From contig CM055095.1 in assembly GCA_029204225.1 (NCBI GenBank), positions 31,942,936 through 32,006,935 of the forward strand: a stretch of DNA of 64,000 nt. Direction: 5' to 3'. Position 1 is the stretch's first letter. Each line of letters starts with the position of its first letter. Positions 31,779 to 43,610 of the stretch are shown piece by piece. The stretch is from Diphasiastrum complanatum (taxonomy: Eukaryota > Streptophyta > Lycopodiopsida > Lycopodiales > Lycopodiaceae). The translations under genes and the position numbers were made by a program. A model generated the notes under the pieces. That model saw nothing but the letters and a program-made list of their open reading frames with translations. It made no database searches and was not told the origin of the DNA.

Positions 31779-31799
31779 TTGTAGGGGTATGCGATCGTG

Positions 31800-33340
31800 T
31801 CAGAGTGAGTAATTGCGGTTTTTGGCTACTCCATTGGCCTCTGCAGGGTTTTGGGAGTTTGGAGACACTGGTTAGTTACCGCTCTCGTTGTGCACTTTGA
31901 TTCAATGCCTGTTGTTTTTGGTCTTTGGTTTACTGGTTTGAATGCCTCACCTTGGAAAGGATATATCGAAGGGGTATAAGTTTTTCATTGTTCACATCTG
32001 CAGCCCTTTCATGTGATTCTTGTTTAGTATCACACCTTAGAATGTGTTGGAGGGTTTCTTTCAACAAACAAAATCAGTTCTTCAAGAGTGCCCAATTACT
32101 AGCATACTTATGCAATTGTCCACATCACGCAGCCCTTTCATGTGATTCTTTATTGACGTTGCTTTTTTGTTTTGGTTATTTCTCTGATGTTATTGAAATC
32201 GTGTCTACTTTCTTGTTCGCGGAAATACTCAGAACTACTGTAGATCGGTTCAAAGGAACTTTGAAGTAGGTGGGCAAGCAGCAGTTTTCGTTATTTGACT
32301 ATTGAGTATAGAGACGTTCTCTGCCATCATTTATGAGAGGCGGCGATCATATTTTTCTTGTGCCAAATTCATCTGTACGAATTTTTGCTGCCTGAAACTC
32401 GTTTTCTTATGTCAAGAAGCTTGGGTTTCAACAATCGATGAGGTTTCCCACACAGGGCAATATCTTCCTTCATTAGATCAGGTTGCTTGTATCTGATGAT
32501 GCAACTTTTTTCCGATTTTGGGTCAAAAGATCGCGATTTTATTCTACTTCTATTAAACGTCATCCTGAACATAATAATTATTTCAACCATTTACAGTTTC
32601 TACAAATTCTCAACTGACGACCAAACCATGACGGCTTTCAGCTCAAAGTCTCAATAGCAACTTGTAGAGGCTACATCTTCGAGCAGTAACAACGTCATAG
32701 AAAATCTAACAGAATGCTGTAGTAGTTGCGGTCGCTCCTTTGAGATTAAACTTTTTACTATCTGATTTGATTAGATAGTCATTTGCGGCAATTTTACTCT
32801 GACTAGACTATCCTGGAGATTTCCAGCTTTTGAAGTCTGACGCTTTTTATTTAGCACCAAAACCTGTATATTCTTCCTGGAACGAATTCTGCGAAGTTTG
32901 ATCATTTTGTCTTTCTATATCGTTCTCCTTTTTCAATCTCCGACAACTTATAATCCGAAACGCGCTTGTCTTAACCTATGGGTTATTCTCGCTTGGCCAT
33001 TGACGTCTCTTTCTTCCACATATTTCAAAGATGATTTTTAACCCTCGTTTTTTCTCACTGTACGGACCCGTACGTTCTCGAAAGATTTGCTTTGGTGTAC
33101 GTGTGCTTGTTAAATTCCTTAGTTATGTTCAAGGTTCATATTCCTCAGTTAAACTTCTAGAGCTGAAGCCACTTTGCTGTTCATATATGTATGATTTTCT
33201 CAAATCTAGGTTCTGAAACCGAAGTGGATGCTTTCGTCCAAAGAGCGCGGAAAAAAGAGTGCTTAGATCAGGCTGCTTTATTTGTCCCAGACTATTCATT
33301 CATATATCCACTATTATGACTATTTTGGGTTGTCTTTGGA
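31800..33340 (+). other. Probable 5' UTR or intron sequence
   Basis: No coding signal seen. A possible splice acceptor, GGTGTGTAG, sits at 33343-33351, 14 bases before the next ATG. An 18-base duplicate, GCAGCCCTTTCATGTGAT, occurs near 32002 and 32129. Confidence 0.35.
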
Positions 33341-33364
33341 CTGGTGTGTAGGTTATCAATCACA

Positions 33365-33904
33365 ATGCATGTGTCAAATCTCCTCAGGACTGTCTTGAAG
33401 CCTCAAGGCTTGTCTTCCACTTCATCAAAGAAGCCAGCTGGAAACTCAAGAGCTAATAGAAGGGATGGAGGCTTGGGTTCATACAGATTGGGGGAATCTT
33501 CAGGAGAGCTCTATTTTTCAAACGGACAATGGCTGAGAAAAAGGTCCCAGTCTACTCCACCTAAGGCTGCCTGTTTGTGTGCTCCGACGAATCATCCTGG
33601 CTCTTTCAGGTGCCGCCTGCACAGGTCTAGCCAGATAAGGTGGGGGAGTAGATCCATGGGTTACTCTTCCATGCCAGCTTCTGGAGTATCTGCAACTACA
33701 AGAACGCCTTCTTCATCTGGCTCTTCTATGTCCTCTACTTTTGACTTAACTAGTGTAGGGCGAACTCTCCCAAGAGTTCATTCAAGAATCGGTTTTGGCC
33801 GCCACCGAATCAGGCCTAGTAGGCTTAGTCGCATGGTAAATGCGACTGAGCTGGAAGCCGTTACTGTGAAGGGAATGGAAAAGATTTCGAGTCAAAACTT
33901 GTAA
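33365..33904 (+). CDS. Serine-rich protein with APTNHPGSFRC motif
   Basis: A single-exon reading of 179 codons from ATG 33365. The N-terminal part is MHVSNLLRTVLKPQG. The centre holds CLCAPTNHPGSFRCRLHR (about 71-88), the signature of a plant-specific family of small serine-rich proteins with no assigned biochemical role. A Ser/Thr-rich stretch follows, then RIRPSRLSRMVNA near the C-terminus, also typical of the family. It is basic and low-complexity, with no signal peptide or membrane segment. Possible acceptor GTGTAG lies 14 bases before the ATG, so an upstream non-coding exon is likely. The TAA stop (33902-33904) falls inside a GTAAGT splice donor, so the transcript may be spliced to a longer form (see 34259-34373). 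The family assignment is good; the function is unknown. Confidence 0.8.
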   Translation: MHVSNLLRTVLKPQGLSSTSSKKPAGNSRANRRDGGLGSYRLGESSGELYFSNGQWLRKRSQSTPPKAACLCAPTNHPGSFRCRLHRSSQIRWGSRSMGYSSMPASGVSATTRTPSSSGSSMSSTFDLTSVGRTLPRVHSRIGFGRHRIRPSRLSRMVNATELEAVTVKGMEKISSQNL

Positions 33905-34258
33905 GTCCTATTGCATATATGCTTTCCTTTCTCAGGTAGTATTTTTTCTCATAGATAGTAAAATCAACTAGAACCTTCTTCTGACAGGCAGGTTAATAAA
34001 AACATAAGTTTGGTATCCTTCTACTTTTAAGGGTAGACTTCCTGTTGGAGGTTCTCTGATCTATTCTCTACTTGTTTTGCATCATCAACATTCTTGTTTC
34101 CTATTCATGATCGACAGAATTACCTCTGCCAAATTATGTAAAGACAATGGACTAAAAATGTCTGAATGTACAATTTTCAGAGTTATGTTAAAATCAATTT
34201 GCATCAAGAAAGCTTCTTTTTGAGAAATGTCTTGTGTTTAACTGGTTGCAACTATCAG

Positions 34259-34373
34259 GGTTGAAGCTGCACTACTGAAGACTTTTCCAGGTAGATCAAC
34301 GACAAGTGGGCTGCCTAGAAAATCCTCTTTTGGTACCACACTTCCTCTGCTTTATATCAATACTAAAATATGA
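34259..34373 (+). CDS. Possible alternative last exon of the serine-rich protein gene
   Basis: If GT at 33901 is used as donor and the AG at 34257-34258 as acceptor, the frame continues NLVEAALLKTFPGRSTTSG and runs 37 more codons to TGA at 34371-34373. Phase and splice signals agree. No family homology is known to me for this tail, so it may be a retained-intron alternative. Confidence 0.4.
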
Positions 34374-34379
34374 GTCCTA

Positions 34380-35660
34380 ATCCCTCACAAGTTTAGAACC
34401 CATGTGGAAGTCCGAGTAATGGAAACGTTTGTTTTTCGTTGAAGTTTCTGTTGGTAAGTTCTTGTAATGTCGGGACCAGTTACAAACAGCAGGCATGTTG
34501 TTTGTCAAAACAAAGGCAACAATATTCCACAATATGGGCATCACAAGCGTATATTGTGATGCAAGGGGCACATGTCTTGCCCTTGTGATGGCCTTGCACA
34601 TCTTGCACATGTCTTGCCCAGCTTGTTATGCCCTTTTTGTAATGTTCTCAGTTTCCTCTTGGGAGGTAAACCTCAAGTAATATTGCATGACAATCAGGTT
34701 ACGTACTGTCATTATTGTTCGGTAGGTTTCAATGAGTCAAGGTGATAGTTGGGTCCTGTCAATAAAGTGAGATGCTTCTTATCTGTCGAATCACGACACA
34801 GATTTTATAGATCTGGGCAATTGTGCATTGCTTGAATCTTATTCAAGCAAATTTTGTTCCTATGTGCACGCTGGATCATGAAATTTTTCTAGTGATTAGA
34901 ATCTTTTATTCGAAGATTAGGGTTTATTCTAGCTGGATAGAAGACCCAATTTCATTCCCAAGTCAAAGATTTTTGCAGATTTATTTCAATGGGTAATAAT
35001 CGAGTGTAAGTTGTTTTTGCTTTTGAATTTCAAGTGCTAATGTTCAGGATGTGCTCATTTTTCCAATTTATCAGGCTTGCAACAAGCTATTGATTTAGCA
35101 GCTTCAAGCAAGAACAAGGAGGATGAAAGAAGCAAAGGGCTGACCATGGCAACGACAGCCCATTTGACTGCTGTAGTCAATGTATTGTAGTGAAAAAGAA
35201 TTCTGCCCAGCAATTCTTTTTTGACTGAAGTGTGCATCTACAAATGTCAAATTGCTTTCAAAAAATAACTCCTGATAACAGCAATCAGTATCAAAAATAT
35301 CGAAGCTGTTCTGATTTTGCATGTTGAAATGATTCTTCAGTGCTAACATTTGCTGGTACTTTACCAGGAAATCAATCTCTTTGTCCAAGAACATGGGGCA
35401 GTGGAGAATCTATCTTGAACAATGAAATTGGAAGAGTCAAATTCTGGTATGCTTTAAACTTTTAACAGGGGCTCCATAGACTTCGAGCATTTTAAAGGGC
35501 AAAATCAACTCACGTTTGTTTAGCTGGAACTAGTTCCTTACTGTAGAGCTATAGTTTCCTAGTCTAATTTGATAAGTGCTCTTAGCAATTGCTTTTTGAT
35601 CTTAGTTTAGGTTGGTGCTATGCCAACATGGAACTCTGTTTTCGTCTCTGGAAGGGTATG
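34380..35660. other. Unassigned, probably 3' flank of the serine-rich gene
   Basis: There is no coding or element signature. A local run of CACATCTTGCACATGTCTTG-type words occurs near 34570-34620. Confidence 0.35.
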
Positions 35661-35674
35661 GATTAGAGTTGGAT

Positions 35675-36740
35675 AGAATGTAAAATTGTATCGGTTTTGC
35701 AGGTGAGCTTTGCTGATACGAAAGTCAGTGACGGCCTGGAGGGTCTTTTGCATGTTCATAACATGATTGGTTATAAATACAAGAGAAGTTATAATAAGAG
35801 TGGCTTGTCAGGCTCTAGTGACCTAGGGCTTGTTGTAAATCAGAAATGTGTCAGGGTCGGTTTGCCTGCACAACTTGTAAGTCGTTTGCCTGTTGCACTA
35901 CATGCAGCCAAAGCTAGCCAGCCATTTTTAAGATTTGGGACAGCTTTGATCATTTTGTACTTTTATTGACAAGAATAGGAGAGACATACCATGGAACTGA
36001 TAGTGAACACTTCCCACTAAGAACATTGGAGTTCAATAAAGAAACTATCTAACTTACTTACCTCTTTTCAGAAATCTAGAAGAAGAGAACAACTTGTAGC
36101 AGTTAGAATGTGAAATCATTGGGGTTTTGCAGATGAGCTTTGCTGGTTCGAAAGTGAGTGATCAGCCTGGAGAATCTTTAGCTTGTTTATAACATGATTG
36201 CTTCCTTATCAACATGAAAAGTGCTATTGTGGAACTGGCTAGACAAATCCTATTGACCTAGGATTTTTTTGAGAAAAATAAAGAAGATCAGAGAGGATTC
36301 AGTCATGCCCACAATGATGCCGAGAGAGTGAAACCTGCATCTTGCTATTCTTCTTGGGGACAATCACTATTGGTTGACACCCATTCCGTGTGCTCAATTT
36401 CATAAATGAAATCAGCATCAAACTTCTGCAACTCTTGCTTAATGAGCTTTGTGTAGTTCAAGTTGCAACGGTAGTATCTGCTCACCTGTGGCATTACTCT
36501 CTTGTTGGCGTAAACCTGTGTGTCATGTGACTTGGTCAATTTGCCTGCTTATGTTACGAGTAGTTTCCGTTGTCTTGCCAACAGGTGATATACCAGTTAG
36601 AAGACTTCCCTCCATGAACATTATAAGTGTTTCATAAAGGAATAGTCTAAGTTACAAATTTGTTTTCAGAAATATTGTCAAATCTAACCTTGTAGCAGTT
36701 GTCATGCCAACAATTCAACAGGTTTTTTGTAGAGAGCATG
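35675..36740 (+). repeat. Diverged direct repeats around GCAG|RTGAGCTTTGCTG
   Basis: The block TTTTGCAG[GA]TGAGCTTTGCTG and ~65 bases after it occur at about 35694 and 36126. The preceding ~110 bases (AACATT..CAATAAAG..TTTCAGAAAT..CTTGTAGCAGTT) occur at about 36020 and again at 36615. Parts are thus present two to three times with roughly 70-75% identity. Confidence 0.6.
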
Positions 36741-38350
36741 CAATATTTTAGAAAAATACTAATTGACTCATTCAAATGTGAAATTAAGCAAATTGTCCTC
36801 AATATTTTGAACAAAATGTTCTTGAATGCATGATCCTGCATTTGCCATTATATACCAATCAAGTAATTTGTATAAAGGTGCTAAGTGTGATCATACATAA
36901 TACTTGTAAATTTTGGAACGGAAAATCTTGAAAGGTTGTTGGTTCAGCAATGCTGTACCATTGATCAGAAACAGTTCAGGCACAATTAGATTAGGTTTTC
37001 ACAATGCAGGTGCCAGGCAGTAAAGGCATCCCGATTGTTTGGATTTCCACCATGCTAATCAATGATACTCTATTTCAATAATGTCAACCATCAAACTTTT
37101 AATAGCTTAGTGACTTAACCAGTCAGCACCCAAGATATGAGTAATTTATCAGCTCAACAAGACTTAAATGGTAGCCATGTTATGTTGCAATGCTAGCATC
37201 TTTGGTGTTTCTAGTGCATTCTAGATGATCAATGAAGTACAAACGAATAAGAGTTTTGTCTAATATCTGTGAAGGAACTTAATGCAGATAACATATATTG
37301 CCATGATAACTTTTTCTTCAAAAGAGCATTCTTTCTATTCACAGGACTGCTACCCTTTATTTGTGTGCATATTCAATGCATATGAGTCAAAATCCATGTA
37401 AAACCCATTTCCATGTCATTTTCATGGGACCTTAATAAGTTTGAAGCTGCTGTTTTATTGTTTTTGGTGGAAAAGTTTCTAGTTGCTCAAGAGCTTCATT
37501 CCAAACCACCCAACCCTAAACTCAACATCTCTACTCTTAAACCTGGAGGTGCACGTATTAAAAAACACACAGATTTTCACTTCTTTCATAACCATAAAGT
37601 AAGATGGAGCTACAAAGAAACTCCATCTTTAGAGTTTCACATTCAAATAGTTTATATTTACAAAATTTGTTTTGATATGAAATCAAGTTGCATAATGTTC
37701 TAAATTTCCCACCAACGCCACCATACAATATTTTATGCCTTAGATTTTTCATCAAGTAGTTATTATTGTTCAACCAACAAGACTACACAACAATATGTGC
37801 ATCTTGAATTTTCACATACTACATTTAAGAACATCTTTCTATTACAAATGAAATCATGTTAAATTTCAAAAAGATTGAAAATCATCATGTTGTCTTATCA
37901 ACACCAATATACAAAACTTTTAATGGCACTTTAAATAGGTCACTATCATGAAAGAAGATTGCATCTCTCAACATTCTAAGAATCAAATAGCTACTTTGCA
38001 AAATTGATCTAAGGGTGCCACTATAATAGCTTGTTAAACTTTTTGGTATAAATTTAAAACAAAAGAATGAATCCGTATTGTCAAGTAGAATATATTTCAA
38101 TTGCCAAAATTCCATGAGTGAATAGAAATAAAATCACAAACATTTTAAGAATCAACAAATAATTGAATATATTATTTGGGTAAAAGGTCTCACCCCCTAA
38201 AATCCCAAGTTTCTTATTATCATCATCGATTCCAAGAGCAAAACTGGTTCTCTTCAAAATCAGACACAACTATGGTTTGTATTGTCAATATTAATAGCTA
38301 GTTTCATATTGTTGTTAAATCCACAAAAATACAAAGCTTTTTGACAAACA
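36740..38350. other. Unassigned region
   Basis: AT-rich with no recognised gene or complete element. Confidence 0.35.
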
Positions 38351-38357
38351 ACAATGA

Positions 38358-38503
38358 GTGCACTTAGTTGACTTTTCACATGGTCTTAACTACAAAAACT
38401 TTCTCATGTGTCCAACTCTTGAAAACGTTCGTGCACTTAGTTGACTTTTCACGTGGTCTTAACTACAAAAACTTTGGTCATGTGTCCAACTCTTGAAAAC
38501 ATT
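38358..38503. repeat. 73-bp tandem duplication
   Basis: GTGCACTTAGTTGACTTTTC begins at 38358 and 38431. The copies run through CCAACTCTTGAAAAC and differ at only a few positions. Confidence 0.92.
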
Positions 38504-38599
38504 CCTTCCACTCTATGCATTAAAGAAGAGTTACATTTTTATAAAGCTTGTGTGAATGCTATAACTTAGAAAAGTATATATACATATGCCTTCTAATAA

Positions 38600-39177
38600 A
38601 CATCATTGTGGAGGTTAAAACATCCACTTGCAACCGCTAAATTGACTTCTTTGAAATTTTCAACCATATCATATACAAACATTATATACCATCTAATGTT
38701 TAATAGTTGCCGGACAATTTGAACTTTGTGAAATTCGCTTCAACAAATGGCATCAGTATTAAGTATTATTGTTGGGTCATCCACCAACAAAGTATGCAAT
38801 ATTTTGTGCACGAAAATCTCCTAATGTAGGGAATGCAATGTTTTGTATAAACAAATCTACCAAGTTCGCATTGCTGTGAACCAAAAAGCTAGAATTGTTT
38901 AGGTTACTCAATTTCTTAGAACATTAATTAATTGATTAATTATAAAAGAGTATAAAACGTGCAACGAATCATATGCGATTGAAATTTGTTTCGTCACACT
39001 AGATAGCTATAAAACGTGCAAACTTTAGAGTTTTTCACTCAAGAGTTTAATGAGAAAATACAATCTAACAACAACGATCAAAAAATTTATCTCTAAGTCT
39101 AAAATGAGTTTTGGCCTCTTATTGACAATTTACCAAAATGTGACTAAACTAGACTAAACTAGTTGAAATCTCTCACA
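38600..39177 (-). repeat. 3' LTR (start certain, end not) of the 39173-41113 element
   Basis: On the minus strand GAAGAGGGAG is followed by TGTGAGAGATTTCAACTAG at 39177, matching the start of the 57949 LTR (TGTGAAAGATTCAACTAG). Similarity continues through GAGGCCAAAACT and TTTTAGACTTAGAG. The far end could not be located; 38600 is a guess from the related 594-bp LTR. Confidence 0.55.
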
Positions 39178-41113
39178 CTCCCTCTTCAACTAGTTTTGGC
39201 ATAGTTTTGACAATAGAACTTTGATCCAACTTTAGAATGATCTCCATCCTAAGTATAGATCTTCTTTCTAAGGTTCTAAAGTATCTTTCATAATTGATAT
39301 AGAGAATAGTGTCCAAATTGGATGCTTCACTATTTCTTACATCAGTTTTACACATCAAGATATAACTAGAACATGAAGAACCAAATAGAATGTGAATGAA
39401 ATGATTCCTCCATGTTTCAAACTTTGAACTCTCTGGAAAATTACAGCAACCAAACAATAAATGTGAGTGATGACCATTTGCTTGCTTGTCTCCTCCAACT
39501 TTGTCCTTTCTTGATATGTCTTCACCATAAAACTCCATGAATGAGCCTCCATCTCCATCTTGCCACAAGAAACCATCAAACCTTGGAAATCCATGAGTAG
39601 GTGAGTACATTGATGATGCAAATCCAGCATCACATGACTCCATAAACCAAGTAGTTTGCACTAGTCCATCTTCAAGATCTACTTGACACAAGAAAATGAC
39701 CATGAATTCACCAAAAATTGACAATCTCCAAGTATTGGCACCAAGTAGCTCAACACTTGAGAACTTAGCCATGGATGAGTGACATAATGAACCTCCAATA
39801 ACTTCATTTCCATCAGCAAAGCCAGCCAAGAATGCTAGTACAACTCCAACAATAAGATATTGCAAGACAATGTAGCTAGTTTGTCCATATCTTGACAATT
39901 TGCACACATCCACATGAAATAGCTCAAACATGAGATAGAACAAGTAAAGTAAACTTGAACAACACTTCCTTGCTGCTCCTTTGACCTTACTTGAGTCTTC
40001 AATAAGCTGCAAAAACAGATCCATAACATCTTTGCCAAATAACCTTCCTTTGATGCTCTTGACTAGCTCCAAATTGCCACCTTTCCTTTTGTGTCGTTGA
40101 AGCCCTTTGAGACCAACCTCTCGATCTTCCTCTTGATCATCAAAGTCATTGAACAAACTTTGTTTTCCAGATCCATTACTTGCTTTTTCAGTATGAAAAA
40201 CATGAGAACCAATATCCACTTGCATAGCATCATCTACACAAGAAAATTCTTCAAAACATGTGAATAAAGCAAAGTGAGTCGCTTCCACTTGCTTACTTTT
40301 CTCTTGATCATCAAAGATATCAAAGATATGAATATCTTCAGACCTGAACCTCTGGAAATACTCCCTCTCAAACATATGATCTAGATCCAACAAGATATCA
40401 TCAATGCTTGATCTCGATCTCCCACAAAGGTTAGTGAAAACAATGTCACCAATGTCACCATCATAAATCAAAAGATAGATTCCAAACTTTCCATCCAACA
40501 TGAAGTAGAGTAGGTGAAGATGAGTATCAAACCTAATAAATCCAGCCTTCTTGAGTCCATACAAAACCTCAATAAGCTCACCAATGAGATCTCCCTTGCC
40601 TTGAAGAAATTGCCTCTCGATTTGCTCCATGTAGTCTTCTCCAACCAACCTTTTGCCATCTTGATCATGAGTGATCAATTCACAATCATAGAATCCTTTG
40701 AGTTGATGAAGAGATGTGAGATCCATACCTTGGATCTTCCCAAGAACCAATCTTCCATTGCTCTTCCCTTCATAAGACTCCCTCTTAATGATTGCATCAT
40801 AAGAAGTAGAAATCTCAAAGACATTAGAAGCCATGAAAAAAATGATTAGTACCTTCAACATAAGAATGATTGAAGTACTCTCTTTTTTCAAACAAGAACT
40901 TCTACTCAATGTTTTAGGTATTAACTCATATGATAATGATTCTTCCTCACTATCATTCACAATGACATCATTCAAAGTACATCCTACTTTGAACTCTTCA
41001 CATACTTCTCTTCTTCTTAACTTGTGACTATCTTCCTCACCAAGTCTCTTGATAGAACCATTTGATCTACTCTCTTTATGAAGACATGTGACTCCACTTG
41101 CTGGAAAATAGAT
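39173..41113 (-). CDS. 647-codon open frame with relic copia reverse transcriptase
   Basis: The frame is open from just after a TAG at 41114-41116 to TGA at 39173-39175 but lacks an early ATG (first candidate start is TTG at 40975; numbering below starts there). Copia RT relics keep order and spacing: YMEQ (115-118), then 20 residues, then YGLKKA (139-144), then LLIYDGDI (about 168-175), where YVDD is expected, and SIDDILLDLDHMFE. The YMEQ-YGLK gap is identical to that in the copia element at 55086-57953. The YGLK-YxDD gap is ~20 residues short. The C-terminus, MPKLVEEGV, and its stop overlapping the LTR also match that element. Gag, protease, integrase and a convincing RNase H are absent. 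Two hydrophobic stretches (about 35-50 and 375-395) and a repeated FDDQE motif stand out. It is clearly copia-derived; whether it is a functional ORF is unknown. Confidence 0.5.
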   Translation of the reverse strand: MYFPASGVTCLHKESRSNGSIKRLGEEDSHKLRRREVCEEFKVGCTLNDVIVNDSEEESLSYELIPKTLSRSSCLKKESTSIILMLKVLIIFFMASNVFEISTSYDAIIKRESYEGKSNGRLVLGKIQGMDLTSLHQLKGFYDCELITHDQDGKRLVGEDYMEQIERQFLQGKGDLIGELIEVLYGLKKAGFIRFDTHLHLLYFMLDGKFGIYLLIYDGDIGDIVFTNLCGRSRSSIDDILLDLDHMFEREYFQRFRSEDIHIFDIFDDQEKSKQVEATHFALFTCFEEFSCVDDAMQVDIGSHVFHTEKASNGSGKQSLFNDFDDQEEDREVGLKGLQRHKRKGGNLELVKSIKGRLFGKDVMDLFLQLIEDSSKVKGAARKCCSSLLYLFYLMFELFHVDVCKLSRYGQTSYIVLQYLIVGVVLAFLAGFADGNEVIGGSLCHSSMAKFSSVELLGANTWRLSIFGEFMVIFLCQVDLEDGLVQTTWFMESCDAGFASSMYSPTHGFPRFDGFLWQDGDGGSFMEFYGEDISRKDKVGGDKQANGHHSHLLFGCCNFPESSKFETWRNHFIHILFGSSCSSYILMCKTDVRNSEASNLDTILYINYERYFRTLERRSILRMEIILKLDQSSIVKTMPKLVEEGV

Positions 41114-41116
41114 CTA

Positions 41117-41518
41117 CCACAACCTACATGCATCAGAGTTTGCACACTACCAAATCACTCTTGATCAACTTGGATTTTAGTAAGTCAATTTTGCATCCCT
41201 ACAATCTTGGACATGTGACAACACTTCATAGGACTCGAGATGGAGGTCTTTTCACCTATGCCTAATCGTCATAAGGATATGTACAACAAGGTGGTGGATG
41301 TAGGTCCAACGCCCCATGATGACACTTGGCATGCTTCTACTTGACTAGCTTTTGCCTACTTTCACATTGCTTTATGAAACAAGCTAATTTATGACATAAA
41401 TGATACTAATGCAATTAGGCCTGCTATTCACACGTGGGAACATGCTCCACACATGTGTGATTGAGTTATGTACATGAAAATGTAAAACTATCAAGCTATT
41501 ATTTGCACAATCTTCACA
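41117..41518 (-). repeat. Probable copia LTR fragment
   Basis: On the minus strand ATTTGAGGAG is followed by TGTGAAGATTGTGC at 41518, a polypurine tract plus LTR start. Its far end could not be found before the open frame at 41113. Confidence 0.4.
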
Positions 41519-41521
41519 CTC

Positions 41522-41768
41522 CTCAAATTATAGCTTGACTTGGCATGCTAGATCTATCCAAAACTTAAGTAGTTGAACATAGCTTCTCAAGTGGATTCTT
41601 TGGCATGGATTTGGTGAGAAAACCATCCAATAAACCTGAGATTGCTACAAGATCACCATAGCCATGACAAAACTTCATTGATTGAAAACTGTTTCCAAAC
41701 ACCATGAAGAGCAGGCACTGTAAAGAGCTTTCCACCATTTGAGCACCATCATCAATGGTTTCTTCCAT
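41522..41768 (-). pseudogene. C-terminal scrap of a copia polyprotein
   Basis: The frame ends SGLLDGFLTKSMPKNPLEKL then CSTT and a stop, resembling the copia C-terminus (..ADxLTKxLP...). It lies directly upstream of the polypurine tract and LTR start at 41518. The rest of pol is missing. Confidence 0.5.
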
Positions 41769-41769
41769 C

Positions 41770-43605
41770 CTTGAAGAACACGATTAATCCCAAACCTCCT
41801 CCTCCTTTTCTTAGGACCTGTATGAAGGCTTCACGGAAGTCTAATAGACTTTTTAATACTGTTGGTAATCTTGCTTTTGGTGCTAGGGAGGTATTTGCAT
41901 GATTTTGTGCAATATGGCCTAGAGATAGTGTGCCCTACTACAGATTTTTAGACACTCTAATCTCACACATGTGAAGCTGAGGTGGCAAGGTTCATGAAGT
42001 TTCAATCATCTCGTTCACTTGGTCTCCCTCCAACTGTGCTTTACAGCACCCAATTTGGTCTACCATAGCTCAAGATATGGTATTTTGGCAATTTTGTGAG
42101 AAAAATTGTCGAAATCTGAGGTTTTTGACATGCATGAGTGATTTAAATTCGTTTGGAGTGGTCATATGCATGTGCTCTAACGGTAGGGTCATAAATCAGT
42201 GAGTTTGGTTGACAATTTTTGTAAAATTGGATTTTACGTAAAAATTCTATAATTGACAATTTGTAGTTAATGTCATGTGCTTTGCATGTCGGACTGACAT
42301 TAAGGTGGTAAGAATAGGAATGGAACTGATTATCGCTCTTTCGATTTTGATTGCCTATATACTAATTGTACTTTCTGTCCAATTCTTAAGCTACGTATTT
42401 TAAAAAAAAAAATCCAAAAATTAAAATATTTCAGCTTTTCTCTCTGATTCTTGCCTTCCATCAATCAGTTAGCATCCTACGGTGTATTTGATTTGAGAAA
42501 TCCATTTAAAACAACTCTTTTACTAATTGGCAATTTTGTAATAGTCTATGTCTAATTTTTTTATGAGAGATTGATATTTTCCATCCATTTTCAATTTTTA
42601 TTAAAAAAAACTAATCAATCTTTCCATAATTGTTTGAAGTAGCTAGATCAAAATCTTAGTTGAATCAAAATTATTTAAATACATGGGCTATGCAAAATTT
42701 TCCAAACTTTCATCGACTTGTCAATCCTTACTATGTATGTCAAGTTTACCATATATGCCATGAATTAGAGTCTACTTGTTTGCTTGTTTCTTTCCCCTTC
42801 CGTGTTTAGGTTTTATGGTTTTTTGTTTAGAGCAAGATGTGTTCTACTGTACTTTAAGCAAGATGTGCCCACCTTAGCTTTATTTCCTATTTTGTAGATG
42901 TGTTTGAGGAGTATTCAAGAAAATAGCAGTTGAATCATATATGTAGTATTGAGAAGTATTGTTGAAGACCAGATAGAGGACTTGTCAAGTTCTTCTAGAA
43001 CATTCTTTGCTTGATCCAGAAAAATAAATCGTATATGTAGTTTCTAGAAAGCCTTGATATTGGAAAACCACATGATCAACATAGGAAATGACCTGAATTG
43101 TGGGTTCATGGATGTTTGCTTATAAATCTTAAACATTAATATCTAGAGTGCAAGTATTCAAAGACAATATGACAAAAATCAATTGAGATGTTGAATATAA
43201 TGAGGTTGAATTTTTCATTGGTATAATCTTTTTTCAAATTTAGAAGTTTTCTTAAAACTATTGTAGGTCTGGAATGTAGTATCCTTGCTAGTCATCCGAA
43301 GTCTTTGACATTATTTTTCTCGTCTTTATTGTTTGTTGATTTGAGTGCATTAGAAGTAATTTGTGGAACTATAGAAAATAGGTGTTTGAAGTGTAGATTG
43401 AAGGTTGTCTCAAATGTGTAGAGGAAATTTTTAGAGGTTTTTTTTTATTTGTGATTGCAACACAACTATGTTCTAGGGATGATAATCAAATAAATCTTTG
43501 TATGCTAACTATTTAAATGGTCATACAAAAAGTAAGCAAAGCGTGTTGATGGGAATAGTTATTGGAAAGGGTGGAAAAACCATCATGAAGCTACAATTTT
43601 AATAT
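41770..43605. other. Unassigned AT-rich region
   Basis: No coding or structured element recognised. It ends abruptly where a copia gag frame begins in mid-domain. Confidence 0.35.
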
Positions 43606-43610
43606 AGTGC

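Noticed and set aside
40514-41027. Plus-strand open frames of 111 and 64 codons
   Set aside because: They overlap the long minus-strand copia-derived frame and show no motif.
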